Shown: one piece after another, positions 1 through 8,873 of the stretch
Layout: each line of letters begins with the position of its first letter
Position numbering within the stretch: the stretch's first letter is position 1
DNA from: Ferrovibrio terrae
Lineage (GTDB): Bacteria > Pseudomonadota > Alphaproteobacteria > Ferrovibrionales > Ferrovibrionaceae
DNA: 64,000 nucleotides
Direction: 5' to 3'
Assembly: GCF_007197755.1 (NCBI RefSeq)
Contig: NZ_CP041636.1
Span: 3,694,001-3,758,000 of the forward strand
The notes under the pieces: model-generated
What the model saw: the letters and a program-made list of their open reading frames with translations, nothing else
What the model was told of the DNA's origin: nothing
Database searches by the model: none
Translations under genes and position numbers: made by a program

Positions 1-1051
1 GGAACAGCGTCGGGCCCGGATTGAGGCCCTTCAGATACAGCACGCCGATGGCGATGGCCGTGATGCTGTCACCGGGAATGCCGAAGACAAGCGCGGGAAT
101 CCAGGCACCGCCCAGCGCGCTGTTGTTGGCCGCGCCGGATTCCACGATGCCCTCCACATGTCCGGTGCCGAATTTCTCAGGTTCTTTTGAGAGTTTCTTG
201 CTGAGCGCATAAGACATCCAGGAGGCCATGTCGGCACCCGCCCCCGGCATAATCCCCACCGCGGTCCCCAGCACACTGCCACGCAGAATCTGGGTTGGAT
301 ATTTTTTGGTCAACGCCCACATGCCGGCAAAGACATTACCCAGACGCTGAACGAGAACGCGCGCCGGCGGATCGGTATTCACGACGAAGCGTAAAATCTC
401 CGAGATGGCGAACATGCCCACCATCATCGGGATCATGCTGATCCCGCCCATCAGTTCGGTATTACCGAAGGTGAAACGCGGATAGCCGCCGGGATTGTCG
501 AGGCCGACACAGCCGACCAGCAGGCCGATCAGCAGTGCTATGATCGCCTTCAGCACGCTGTTGCTGCCAATGAAGACCGCTGCCGAAAGCCCGAGGATGA
601 CGAGCCAGAAATATTCAAAGGACGAGAATTTCAGTGCGATCTCAGCCAGCGCCGGAGCGGCGGCGATCAGTACCGCCGTGCCAAACAGCCCGCCGATCGC
701 TGAGAAAACCAAGCCGGCACCAAGTGCCTGTTCCGACTGCCCCTTCAGGGTCATCTGATAGGCTTCGTCGGTATAGGCGGCCGAGGCCGGTGTGCCGGGG
801 ATACGCAACAGCGCCCCGGGAATGTCGCCGGAGAAGATCGCCATAGCGGTGGCCGTCACGATGGCGGCCACCGCGGGCACCGGCGGCATAAAGAAAGTGA
901 TCGGCACCAGCAGCGCAGTCGCCATCGTTGCAGTCAGCCCCGGTATGGCACCGACGAAAAGCCCGAAGGCGGCCGCGCCGACCATGACCACCAGCACATA
1001 GGGATCGAAAACCAGTTTTGCGGCGGCAGCAGCGAGAGTCAGCAGGTCCAT
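1..1051 (-). CDS. tctA: TctA family large permease of a tripartite tricarboxylate transporter (partial)
   Basis: Large, many-spanning membrane permease of a tripartite tricarboxylate transporter (TTT); it moves a carboxylate handed over by the periplasmic TctC protein. The reading frame starts at the ATG at 1051 and stays open to the left edge, giving 350 visible residues of the roughly 500 usual for TctA. The translation is very hydrophobic and shows family hallmarks: an early GAIPGLT segment, an IPGTPAS segment, a GGYPRFTFG segment and a MPGAGADMASW segment. The start lies 9 bp after the tctB stop, so the two are translationally coupled within tctCBA. The C-terminus is outside the window. 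The substrate cannot be deduced. Confidence 0.93.
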   Translation of the reverse strand, partial: MDLLTLAAAAAKLVFDPYVLVVMVGAAAFGLFVGAIPGLTATMATALLVPITFFMPPVPAVAAIVTATAMAIFSGDIPGALLRIPGTPASAAYTDEAYQMTLKGQSEQALGAGLVFSAIGGLFGTAVLIAAAPALAEIALKFSSFEYFWLVILGLSAAVFIGSNSVLKAIIALLIGLLVGCVGLDNPGGYPRFTFGNTELMGGISMIPMMVGMFAISEILRFVVNTDPPARVLVQRLGNVFAGMWALTKKYPTQILRGSVLGTAVGIMPGAGADMASWMSYALSKKLSKEPEKFGTGHVEGIVESGAANNSALGGAWIPALVFGIPGDSITAIAIGVLYLKGLNPGPTLF

Positions 1052-1060
1052 GACCGTCCC

Positions 1061-1531
1061 CTACCAGTGCAGGCCCTGCAGCAGCCCCCAGGGCAGCGGC
1101 ACGCGCAGAAATTTGTAGAAGACGGTGTGGATCACCAGCGTGGCAATAATCGCGATCGGCAATACCAGGACTTGGCGCACGCCGAGCGCATAGAACAGCA
1201 CAGCCAGGATCAGCACACCGGTGATGATGAAGCCGAGGAAAGTCGAGCAGAAGATATAAAAAAGCAGCGACGCGATCACGAGCAGAAAGTTGATCAGATG
1301 CGGCGTCGACCGTGTCCATGCCCCCATCACGACCAGCGGCATGCGTTCGCCGCGCAAGCCGCGCCAGATCAGCAGCAGCGAACAGCCGAGCAAAAGCATC
1401 GCGACCAGGCCGGGGAAAGCCGAGGGGCCGACATTCTGTCCCGGGATCGGCGGATACTGGCTGACGGTGACAAGGATTGCGACCGCCAGCAGCGCAAGCA
1501 GCAGCCCGCTCAAAGCATCATGAATTCGCAT
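1061..1531 (-). CDS. tctB: TctB family small permease of a tripartite tricarboxylate transporter
   Basis: Small membrane subunit that partners TctA in a TTT importer. At 156 aa it has the usual TctB size and about four hydrophobic segments (near residues 8-25, 38-58, 80-115 and 120-145). It begins with a short cytoplasmic stretch, MRIHDALSG, typical of the family. It sits between tctC and tctA on the same strand, in the usual order. A strong hairpin separates it from tctC, so its expression is probably lower than that of the binding protein. Sequence conservation in TctB is low, so the assignment rests on size, topology and position. Confidence 0.9.
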   Translation of the reverse strand: MRIHDALSGLLLALLAVAILVTVSQYPPIPGQNVGPSAFPGLVAMLLLGCSLLLIWRGLRGERMPLVVMGAWTRSTPHLINFLLVIASLLFYIFCSTFLGFIITGVLILAVLFYALGVRQVLVLPIAIIATLVIHTVFYKFLRVPLPWGLLQGLHW

Positions 1532-1556
1532 GGCACCAACCTGCGGAAAAGAAAGA

Positions 1557-1583
1557 CCGGCGCAGCTTTGAGGGCTGCGCCGG
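1557..1583 (-). terminator. Intercistronic hairpin / partial terminator between tctC and tctB
   Basis: A perfect 10-bp stem (CCGGCGCAGC at 1557-1566, pairing with 1574-1583) with a 7-nt loop. On the minus strand it is followed by a pyrimidine-rich TCTTTCTTTTCC run. It lies between the tctC stop (1603) and the tctB start (1531), so it can act as a leaky terminator or 3' stabiliser that favours tctC mRNA. Confidence 0.75.
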
Positions 1584-1602
1584 CAGCACTGTGGGCGACG
1601 GC

Positions 1603-2571
1603 TTACTTGGCGATGCCGACGGCCTTCATGATGGTGCCCATGTCGGCATCCGACTTGGCCATGAACTTGGCGTAGTCCTCCGGACCGGCCCAGACGATGC
1701 CGAAGCCGCGCTGCGCCATGAAGTCCTGATAGTCCTTGCTGTCATAGACCTTCTTGACGGCGGCGGTCAGCTTGTCGGCGACATCCTTCGGCAGGCCCTT
1801 CGGTGCGGCAATGCCGCGCCAGGCGGCCATGGTCCAGTCGCTGCCGGTTTCCGACTTAAGCGTCGGCACTTTGGGGAACAGCGCCGAGGGCTTGGGGTCC
1901 ATGATGGCAAGGCTCTTCACCTTGCCCGCCTCGATCAGCGCACGTGCTTCCGGCAGCGAGACCGGCGCGATCTGCACGCCCCCGGCAATCATGTCCTGCA
2001 GTCCCGGCGCCGCACCGTTGCTGGGCACCCAGCCCACGCTCGACGGATCAATGCCCTGGTCGCGCAGCAGGCCGGCCAGCGCCAGATGCCAGATGCCGCC
2101 CTGACCGGTGCCCGAGGCCTTGAACTTGCCTGGGCTGGCCTTCACGGCCGCGAGCAATTCCTTCACTGACTTGTAGGGGGCATCGGCCGGCACCTGCACG
2201 CCAGCGGGATCGGCATTCACCAGCGCGATCGGCGTATAGGACGACGGCGTCAGTTCGGTGAGGCCCTGCCAATGCATCATGGCGATCTCGACCGTGATCA
2301 GGCCGATGGTGTAGCCGTCGGCCGGCGCCTGCGCGATGGCGGCATGACCCACCACGCCGCTGCCGCCGGTGCGGTTCACCACATTCACCGGCTGCTTCAG
2401 ATCTTTTTCCAGCAGGCTGGCGATGATGCGCGCAGTGGCATCGGTGCCACCGCCAGCCCCCCACGGCACGATCATGGTGATCGGACGATCCGGATAGGCC
2501 TGCGCACCTGCTGCGGCGAGCAGCGCCGCACCCGCGACCAAGCCCGTGACAAACGCCTTGAACCCACGCAT
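1603..2571 (-). CDS. tctC: Bug/TctC family periplasmic substrate-binding protein
   Basis: Periplasmic high-affinity binding protein of the TTT system, delivering a carboxylated solute to TctAB. I chose the ATG at 2571 (322 aa): it is preceded by GGAGGG at good spacing and opens a clean signal peptide (MRGFKAFV, then a hydrophobic core ending AGAQA). Mature protein begins YPDRPITMIVPW with the following GGGTDATAR loop, the classic Bug-family ligand-binding start. Later segments such as GSGVVGHAAIAQA and GTGQGG also fit. First gene of tctCBA; a promoter should lie in 2572-2746. The ligand (citrate, tricarballylate or another acid) is unknown. Confidence 0.95.
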   Translation of the reverse strand: MRGFKAFVTGLVAGAALLAAAGAQAYPDRPITMIVPWGAGGGTDATARIIASLLEKDLKQPVNVVNRTGGSGVVGHAAIAQAPADGYTIGLITVEIAMMHWQGLTELTPSSYTPIALVNADPAGVQVPADAPYKSVKELLAAVKASPGKFKASGTGQGGIWHLALAGLLRDQGIDPSSVGWVPSNGAAPGLQDMIAGGVQIAPVSLPEARALIEAGKVKSLAIMDPKPSALFPKVPTLKSETGSDWTMAAWRGIAAPKGLPKDVADKLTAAVKKVYDSKDYQDFMAQRGFGIVWAGPEDYAKFMAKSDADMGTIMKAVGIAK

Positions 2572-2746
2572 GAAATCCCTCCTGCTGATTGACGTTTCCT
2601 CGATGCCGGCGCGTCTTCTCAATCGCGCGCCGTTACACCATGGGGAGTACTATCTCCCATCTCATATGTCAGATCAACGTGAAAGGCGCACCCATGCATC
2701 GCACTTTAGTGCGCTGCACACTCGTATCAGGAGGTGACAGGTCTGG

Positions 2747-3481
2747 TCAGGCCAGGCCGTGGCTGCCCTGACGCACATCCAGCCGCACGATGGCCTGTTC
2801 CAGGGCCGCGCGATCGGTCAGGTAGTAGGTCTTGTCCTTGCGCGTCACCTGGCCGCCATGCAGCAGGTTGGCCAGCACGCGCGCGACCGTCTCGCGCGTG
2901 GTGGCGGCGCGGCGGGCGATCTCATGCTGCTTGGGCATGGGATAGATCATCCAGCCGTTGTTGTTCAGCGGATCCTGGCGCGCCAGCTTGAGCAGCTCGC
3001 GATAGACACGCTGGATGGCGCCAAGCGTGGCAAGGTCCATGATGCGCTCGTTGTTGGCGCGGATGATGTTGGTCAGGCGTCGCATCACCTTGATGCCGAC
3101 AGCGGGCTCGCGCGCCACCAGGGCCTCGAAGGCCTTCGGCGGCAAGGCGGCCAGGCGGCAGGAGGTCTGCGCCACGACGCTGGCTGAACGGCGCTCGCCA
3201 TCAATGGCGGCGATCTCGCCGAAATAGCTGCCGGCGGAAACCAGCGCATAGGAAATCTCGCGACCGTTGCCGGAGAAGTTCACGACCTCGACGGTGCCAT
3301 CGACGACGAAATAGACGTCACGGCTGTCGCTGTTGCGATCCAGAATTTGTTCATGCGCGGCGAAGCGGCGCCACTGGCAGGCGCGCTCCACTTCGGCACG
3401 CGCAGCCGGGCTGAGATCGCTCAGCAGATCGATCTTTTCCAGACTGTCAGGCGCGGCGGCGCCAACGGCTGCCTTGGCCAT
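2747..3481 (-). CDS. Crp/Fnr family transcriptional regulator
   Basis: Predicted DNA-binding regulator of 244 aa. Residues about 20-140 form a cyclic-nucleotide-binding type beta-barrel (GTVEVVNFSGNGREISYALVSAG, then YFGEIAAIDGERRSASVVA). A dimerisation helix follows. A winged helix-turn-helix lies near residues 180-225 (QHEIARRAATTRETVARVLANL). There is no N-terminal cysteine cluster, so it is not an FNR-type iron-sulfur oxygen sensor. The barrel has an EIAAIDGERRSASV stretch resembling the phosphate-binding cassette of CRP, so cAMP or another nucleotide is a possible ligand. It has a GGGGG ribosome site and stands alone between tctC and holB; targets are unknown. Confidence 0.9.
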   Translation of the reverse strand: MAKAAVGAAAPDSLEKIDLLSDLSPAARAEVERACQWRRFAAHEQILDRNSDSRDVYFVVDGTVEVVNFSGNGREISYALVSAGSYFGEIAAIDGERRSASVVAQTSCRLAALPPKAFEALVAREPAVGIKVMRRLTNIIRANNERIMDLATLGAIQRVYRELLKLARQDPLNNNGWMIYPMPKQHEIARRAATTRETVARVLANLLHGGQVTRKDKTYYLTDRAALEQAIVRLDVRQGSHGLA

Positions 3482-3519
3482 GAAATCCCCCTACCCGATC
3501 CCGTCTATGCTCGTCGATG

Positions 3520-4656
3520 TCAACGTGCCGCCGCCGACCGCCCGAGAGCGGCAAACAGGTTCAACAGCATCTGCTTGCGGTCAAGATTGACCGATTCCCC
3601 GCGGTCGAGCAAGCGACCGAGCTGCTCCCAGTCCTCGGCCCAGCGAGCCGGTGCCTGCCATTGCGACAGGCGTTGGGCCAGCGCAGTTTCGCCGGGGAAG
3701 ATTTCCGCCCAGCCACTGCCGCCGATCCGGCCCGCCGCCGCGGCCCGCACCATACGGGCGAGCCACCAGCGAAACAGCTCGGCCATCAGCTGGAAGCCGG
3801 CGCCGCTGCGGTCGCGCGCCAGAACATCGCCAAAAGCGTGCAGCTTGGTCATGTCGGATTTCGGCAGCTGGCCCACGATGTCGAGCAGGCCATGCAGCAG
3901 TTTCAGCCCGCCCTGCGATGCCAGCACCACGGCACGGCCCGGCGAACCTTCCGCCAGCACGCCAAGGCCGCGCCGCTCGGCGGCATCCAGATCGGGCAGC
4001 AGGCGATCCAGCGTGGGCTGCATCGCAGCTTCGTCGAGCGGCTTCAGCGCCAGCCGGCGGCAGCGCGATCGGATCGTCGGCAGCAAGCTGCCCGGAGCAT
4101 GGCTGACCAGCAGCAGTACGGCGTTCGCCGGCGGTTCTTCCAGGATCTTCAGCAGCGCGTTGGCGGCATTAATGTTCATGTCGTCGGCGGCATCGACGAT
4201 GCAGACTCGATAACCACCCTCCGCAGCCGTCTTGCCAAAACGGTCGATCACCGCGCGGATATCCTGCACCACGATATCGCCGCGGAAGCGGTCGGCCTTG
4301 TCGTCCCAGCTGCGCTCGACCGCGATCAGGTCGGCATGACCAGCATTGGCAACGCGTGAAAATACCGGGTCTTCCTCGGAAACGGTGAGCGAGGTCGGCA
4401 ACACTGGCGCATCGCCGAACAGGCTGGGGCCTTCATCGGCAGCCGAGGCCGGCCCATGCTTGAGCAGGAAGCGTGCGAAGCGAAACGCCAGCGTCGACTT
4501 GCCGACACCACGCGGGCCGGTGATCATCCACGCATGCGGCAGCCGGCCCGAGGCCCAGGCCTCGAGCAGTGCCTTCTCGGCTACTTCATGCCCGAACAGC
4601 GCAGTATTATGCCGCGGCGCCCAGGTGGCAGCCTCCTGCGGATCGAATTCGCTCAT
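3520..4656 (-). CDS. holB: DNA polymerase III subunit delta'
   Basis: Clamp-loader subunit delta', an AAA+ fold protein that helps load the sliding clamp during replication. At 378 aa it carries a P-loop (GPRGVGKST, residues 47-55), a Walker B-like CIVDAADDMN segment and the sensor region LLLVSHAPGSLLPTIRSRC, which ends in the SRC motif of clamp loaders. The C-terminal collar domain follows. The gene overlaps tmk by 4 bp (ATGA type), an arrangement often seen in alphaproteobacteria. The C-terminal extension is longer than in E. coli HolB. Confidence 0.95.
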   Translation of the reverse strand: MSEFDPQEAATWAPRHNTALFGHEVAEKALLEAWASGRLPHAWMITGPRGVGKSTLAFRFARFLLKHGPASAADEGPSLFGDAPVLPTSLTVSEEDPVFSRVANAGHADLIAVERSWDDKADRFRGDIVVQDIRAVIDRFGKTAAEGGYRVCIVDAADDMNINAANALLKILEEPPANAVLLLVSHAPGSLLPTIRSRCRRLALKPLDEAAMQPTLDRLLPDLDAAERRGLGVLAEGSPGRAVVLASQGGLKLLHGLLDIVGQLPKSDMTKLHAFGDVLARDRSGAGFQLMAELFRWWLARMVRAAAAGRIGGSGWAEIFPGETALAQRLSQWQAPARWAEDWEQLGRLLDRGESVNLDRKQMLLNLFAALGRSAAAR

Positions 4657-5321
4657 GCGGGCAGATTAAAGCGCGCGGCGACGGCCTGCCAGAGTGCTGC
4701 GGCCACCTGATCGGGATTCCCGCCGGCATCGATCAGTCTGCAACGCTCCGGCTCGCGTCTGGCGATCTCGTGAAATGCCGCCCGCAGGCTTTCATGGAAG
4801 GCCAGCCCCATCCGCTCGTAACGGTCTTCAGCCTGAGCCGCGCCGGTCATGCGGGTTTTCGCCCGAGCCAGGCCGGTTTCCACCGGCAGATCGAGCACCA
4901 GAGTCAGGTCGGGGGCAAAATCACCCAGCACGAGCCTATGCAGCGCCGCCACCGTCTCACGACCGACAGAACCGGCATAGCCCTGATACGCCATGGTGGA
5001 ATCTGCAAAGCGGTCCGAGATCACCCAGGCGCCGCGCGCCAGTGCTGGCTTCACGGTTTTCTCGACATGGGCACGGCGAGCCGCGTAATGCAGCAGGGTT
5101 TCGGTCATGGCATCCCAGCGGGCGGGATCGCCGGTGACCAGCAGGCTGCGGATGTCTTCAGCGCCCGGTGTGCCACCCGGCTCGCGGGTCTGCACCACGT
5201 CGATGCCGCGTGCTGACAATGCAGCGGCCAGACGCTTCACCTGGGTCGATTTGCCGGCGCCCTCGCCGCCTTCCAGCGTGATGAAATGGCCGCCCCGAAG
5301 TCGATCGGGTTGGACGGTCAC
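4653..5321 (-). CDS. tmk: Thymidylate kinase
   Basis: Cytosolic dTMP kinase that makes dTDP for DNA synthesis. At 222 aa it has the P-loop GGEGAGKST (residues 18-26), the EPGGTPGAEDIR substrate loop, the SDRF motif and a C-terminal lid (KTRMTGAAQAEDRYE). It overlaps dacC upstream by 4 bp and holB downstream by 4 bp, so all three are translated from one mRNA. Confidence 0.97.
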   Translation of the reverse strand: MTVQPDRLRGGHFITLEGGEGAGKSTQVKRLAAALSARGIDVVQTREPGGTPGAEDIRSLLVTGDPARWDAMTETLLHYAARRAHVEKTVKPALARGAWVISDRFADSTMAYQGYAGSVGRETVAALHRLVLGDFAPDLTLVLDLPVETGLARAKTRMTGAAQAEDRYERMGLAFHESLRAAFHEIARREPERCRLIDAGGNPDQVAAALWQAVAARFNLPA

Positions 5322-6502
5322 TGCTTGTTCGCGCCCCAGAGCAGGTAACTGACCGCCGCGCCGATGCGGCCGGTGAAGCCCAGCTGCTGCACATCGGCAC
5401 CGGCCAGCAACGGCACTTCACTGACAACAGTGTCACGGTTCATCACCGTCAGCTTGGCGACCGGCGTTCCCTTGGCAATCGGTGCCGGGATCGGGTTGTC
5501 GTAGGACACCGTCACCTTGATATTGCCTTTGGTCTGTCGCGGCAGGGTGAGCGCCAGATTGCGATCAATCACCAGCGGGATGCGCCCCGCATTGCCGAGC
5601 CAGACATCAGCCTCGTCCACCACCGCGCCGGCGGTGAACAGCTTGTAGTTATCGAACTGGCTGAAACCAAGTTCGAGCAGCCGTTCGGCCTCGCGCGAGC
5701 GCTCGTTCATGCTCTTCAGGCCGTTGAATACCATGATCAGGCGGCGATCACCGCGCTTGGCCGACGCAGTCAGGCCATAGCCAGCGGCTTCAGTATGGCC
5801 GGTCTTCAGACCGTCGGCGCCGCCATCCTTGTAGAGCAGCGGATTGCGGTTTCCTTGCGTGATCGGCTTCTTGGTCGCGCCATCGATCCCGTAGGTGAAC
5901 TCCTTCTGGGAGTAGAAGTGATAATACTGAGGGTGACGCGCAATGATCTGCTGGGCGAGAATCGCCAGGTCGCGCGCTGTCATCAGATGCTGCGGGTCGG
6001 GCCAGCCCGAAGCATTGCGGAAGGTGCTGCTCTTGAGGCCAAGCTGCTTGCCGCGCTCGGTCATCATTTCTGCAAAACGTTCTTCAGTGCCGGCAATGCC
6101 TTCGGCCAGCACAATGCAGGCGTCGTTGCCTGACTGGACGATCACGCCCTTCAGCAGGTCTTCCACCTTCACGCGCCCGCCGATCGGCACGAACATCTTC
6201 GAGCCTTGGATGCGCCAGGCCTTTTCGCTGACCGGCAGCATGTCGTCCATGCGCAGCTTGCCAGCTTCGAGCTGCTCGAAAACCATGAAGGCGGTCATCA
6301 GCTTCGACATCGACGACGGCGGCATCAGTTCGTCGGCGTTCTTCTCAAAAATGACCGTGCCGGTATCGTAGTCGAGCAGAATCATCTGCTTGGCCAGCGT
6401 CTCCACCTGCCCCAGCTGGGCAAACGACGGACGCGCAACTGCAACGGCGACCACGGCCGCAACAGCGGCGACAGCATACTTACTCCACAACGATACGCGC
6501 AT
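5318..6502 (-). CDS. dacC: D-alanyl-D-alanine carboxypeptidase (PBP5/6 family)
   Basis: Periplasmic serine DD-carboxypeptidase that trims the terminal D-Ala from peptidoglycan stem peptides. At 394 aa it has all three penicillin-binding motifs: SMSK (catalytic S64, K67), SGN (124-126) and KTG (233-235). An N-terminal signal peptide ends near residue 28 (ARPSFA). A PBP5_C beta domain follows the catalytic domain, and an amphipathic C-terminal helix is expected for membrane association. It overlaps rlpA by 23 bp and tmk by 4 bp. The symbol follows common alphaproteobacterial usage; dacA would be equally defensible. Confidence 0.95.
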   Translation of the reverse strand: MRVSLWSKYAVAAVAAVVAVAVARPSFAQLGQVETLAKQMILLDYDTGTVIFEKNADELMPPSSMSKLMTAFMVFEQLEAGKLRMDDMLPVSEKAWRIQGSKMFVPIGGRVKVEDLLKGVIVQSGNDACIVLAEGIAGTEERFAEMMTERGKQLGLKSSTFRNASGWPDPQHLMTARDLAILAQQIIARHPQYYHFYSQKEFTYGIDGATKKPITQGNRNPLLYKDGGADGLKTGHTEAAGYGLTASAKRGDRRLIMVFNGLKSMNERSREAERLLELGFSQFDNYKLFTAGAVVDEADVWLGNAGRIPLVIDRNLALTLPRQTKGNIKVTVSYDNPIPAPIAKGTPVAKLTVMNRDTVVSEVPLLAGADVQQLGFTGRIGAAVSYLLWGANKQ

Positions 6503-7589
6503 TGGTCTGTCCGTTATTGATTGCTTGCTGCAACGCCTGATCCGCCTGCGTCACCTGATTGAAGGGGCCGAGGCGAACGCGGAAAAATTCCTGCCGGTTG
6601 ATGAAGGTCGAGCTGACACTGGATGGGCCGAGCAACGACATCTGCGCCGCCAGCTTATGAGCATTCTCATGCAGGGTGAAGGCTCCAACCTGCACATAGA
6701 TCTGGCCGCCGCGCGCCGGGCCGACCTGCGGCGTCTGACGGTTCAGCTCCGCTTTGGTGATCAGCTCGCCAGGCGCACCGGTCGCCTGCGGATTTTGTGT
6801 ATTCTGCGCCGCGAGCACTTCCATCGCCGAAGGCTGCGACGGCGCCGAGCGCGCCACGTCGCCGCTGCGCCCGCGCATGCCGGGCGGCGGCGGCAGGGCT
6901 TCGGCCTGCACGCCACCGCGGGGCGCAGCCGACGGCGTTTCATCGGTGCCGGAACGCGATGCGATCTGCGCGCCTGGCTCGCCAGCGAGCGGCGCCGGGC
7001 CGATATACTGCACGCGAACCTTCGCCGTCCCCTGGCGCTCGTAACCGATCAGTTGCGCGCTGCGGCGCGACAGATCGATCACGCGGCCGTTGGCATAGGG
7101 GCCGCGATCATTCATGCGCACCACGATGGTGCGGCCATTCTCGAGATTGGTGACACGCACCAGCGACGGCATCGGCAGAGTCGGATGCGCCGCCGTCACC
7201 TCGTTCATGTCGAAGATTTCACCGTTGGCGGTCGCCTTCCCGTGGAACTGCTCGCCATACCACGAACCGATGCCGGTCTCGTCGTAGTTCGGGTCTTCCT
7301 TGGGGTAATACCAGACTCCGTTGATCTGGTACGGATTGCCGACCTTGTAGATGCCGCCCTTGGCAATGGCGGCCTGGCTCGGCGGCTCGCCGCTGCGGAC
7401 AACCGATTTGGCGGAATGGTTCAGCAGGGCGGCTTCAGCACAGGCCGATAGACCGAACAGAGCCGCCAGCAGGGCCAGACTGCGAAGCGCCGGACTGCGT
7501 GAAATCGGGGCGCAGGTCTGCTGCGTGGTTCGGGAGTCCCCCCGACCCCCCCGGTTTAAGCAAGGGATGGCGTGTCGCTGACGATTCAT
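6480..7589 (-). CDS. rlpA: RlpA-like septal ring lipoprotein / lytic transglycosylase with SPOR domain
   Basis: Outer-membrane lipoprotein that binds or cleaves denuded glycan strands at the division site. At 369 aa it has a lipobox near residue 50 (LFGLSAC). The double-psi beta-barrel follows at about 105-200 (IGSWYGEQFHGKATANGE, then VVRMNDRGPYANGRVIDLS, holding the catalytic-type Asp). A low-complexity Pro/Ala/Gly linker leads to a C-terminal SPOR domain at about 290-369 (YVQVGAFTLHENAHKLA). The start is uncertain, since the N-terminus before the hydrophobic core is long. It lies between mltB and dacC, a peptidoglycan-remodelling operon. Confidence 0.94.
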   Translation of the reverse strand: MNRQRHAIPCLNRGGRGDSRTTQQTCAPISRSPALRSLALLAALFGLSACAEAALLNHSAKSVVRSGEPPSQAAIAKGGIYKVGNPYQINGVWYYPKEDPNYDETGIGSWYGEQFHGKATANGEIFDMNEVTAAHPTLPMPSLVRVTNLENGRTIVVRMNDRGPYANGRVIDLSRRSAQLIGYERQGTAKVRVQYIGPAPLAGEPGAQIASRSGTDETPSAAPRGGVQAEALPPPPGMRGRSGDVARSAPSQPSAMEVLAAQNTQNPQATGAPGELITKAELNRQTPQVGPARGGQIYVQVGAFTLHENAHKLAAQMSLLGPSSVSSTFINRQEFFRVRLGPFNQVTQADQALQQAINNGQTNARIVVE

Positions 7590-7608
7590 AGCCTAGATGT
7601 TGGGTATT

Positions 7609-8781
7609 TTACCCGTCACCCAGCCGATCGGCAAGCAGGCTGACCGTCAAAGCATAGTGATGGGCGCAGTTGTAGCGCAGGATCGAGCGGTAATTGCCAT
7701 AGACCAGGAAGGTGGGCCCGCCCGCCCCGTCAGGCTGTACCAGGGCTCCGCTCTGCTGGGCCTTGGGCAATTCGCCGCCATCGGTGCGGCGCACGCCCAG
7801 CCGGGTCCAGTCCTCCAGACTCATGTCACGGGTCATCTGGTCGATGGCGCGGCAGCCCGAACGGCCTTCCCGCGCATAATTGCCCAGTGTTTTCTGCAGT
7901 TCGGCCGAGATCCGCACTTCGCGACCCCAGGTCTGCGAGGTATTCCAGCCATGTTTGGCGAGGTAGTTGGCGATCGAGGCGAAGACGTCGCCGGTGTTAC
8001 CCCAAATGTCGCGTTTGCCGTCGCCGTCGAAATCCTCGGCATAGGCCAGGTAGCTGCTCGGCATGAACTGCGGCTGGCCCATCGCGCCGGCCCAGGAGCC
8101 TTTCATGGTCGGGAAGTCGATATAGCCGCGATCCAGCATGGTGAGCGCCGAGAACAGCTCGTTGCGGAAATAGCTGGAACGGCGCCGATCGAAGGCCAGC
8201 GTGGCCAGCGAATGCATCAGCGGCACATCGGCCTTCACCGCGCCGTAGCGTGTTTCGATGCCCCAGATCGCCAACACGAAGCGCGGTTGCACGCCATAGC
8301 GCTGCGACACCTGGCGCAACAGCGCCTGATGATCATCGCGCAGCTTCTGGCCGCGCTGCACGTTCAGGGGCGTGATGACACGGTCGCGATAGGTGGCGAA
8401 GCTGAGTTTGAATTCTGCCTGGTTGCGGTCGCGCTCGATGATGCGCATGACCGGCTCGACGCCGGTCAGTGCCGTGCGCACGACGTCCTGCTTGATGCCC
8501 TTCTGAAGCGCCTCGTTGCGGACCTCGGCCAGGAAGGCTTCAAATTCTGCGCGATTGAATGGCGCCACCGCCTCGCTAGCCGGAGCCCCGGACGTGGCGG
8601 TCGGTGCGGCAGGTGCTGACGCGGGTGTGGAGGCTGCAGCAGGTGCCACTGCCGGAACAATCGGCGTCGCGGCAGACGCCGAGGGCGTCGCGCCTTCGCG
8701 CGGCTGTCCGGAAGGACGCCAGCCGCATGCCACGACCAGCCCGAAACCAAGCAGGACGACCGCCAGCCGCAAGCTTCGCAT
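7609..8781 (-). CDS. MltB-like lytic murein transglycosylase (SLT_2 family)
   Basis: Membrane-bound lytic transglycosylase that cleaves peptidoglycan between MurNAc and GlcNAc. At 390 aa it is a predicted lipoprotein: signal peptide with lipobox LVVAC near residue 20, followed by an Ala/Pro-rich linker to about residue 70. The catalytic domain contains IWGIETRYG with the expected catalytic Glu, then the MGQPQFMPSSYL motif and a WNTSQTWGREV segment. A strong GGAGGT ribosome site precedes the ATG at 8781. The stop is 19 bp before rlpA, so it probably heads the rlpA-dacC-tmk-holB operon. Confidence 0.94.
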   Translation of the reverse strand: MRSLRLAVVLLGFGLVVACGWRPSGQPREGATPSASAATPIVPAVAPAAASTPASAPAAPTATSGAPASEAVAPFNRAEFEAFLAEVRNEALQKGIKQDVVRTALTGVEPVMRIIERDRNQAEFKLSFATYRDRVITPLNVQRGQKLRDDHQALLRQVSQRYGVQPRFVLAIWGIETRYGAVKADVPLMHSLATLAFDRRRSSYFRNELFSALTMLDRGYIDFPTMKGSWAGAMGQPQFMPSSYLAYAEDFDGDGKRDIWGNTGDVFASIANYLAKHGWNTSQTWGREVRISAELQKTLGNYAREGRSGCRAIDQMTRDMSLEDWTRLGVRRTDGGELPKAQQSGALVQPDGAGGPTFLVYGNYRSILRYNCAHHYALTVSLLADRLGDG

Positions 8782-8855
8782 GCTCTACCTCCGAATCCGC
8801 AATCTCCAAACCGTTCAATGTGTTAACCTAAAGCCGACGGATTCGCCAAGCACCC

Positions 8856-8873
8856 GCCGTGATATCTCACGGC
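8856..8873 (+). terminator. Hairpin overlapping the end of the YdcF-like gene
   Basis: A perfect 7-bp stem (GCCGTGA, 4-nt loop TATC, TCACGGC) followed on the plus strand by TTTGTTT. It overlaps the minus-strand stop codon of the gene at 8867-9667. The U-rich side faces the plus strand, where no gene ends, so a terminator function is doubtful and it may only stabilise the 3' end of the minus-strand message. Confidence 0.3.

Noticed and set aside
2747-3481. FNR-type oxygen sensor.
   Set aside because: The protein lacks the N-terminal cysteine cluster needed for an iron-sulfur cluster.
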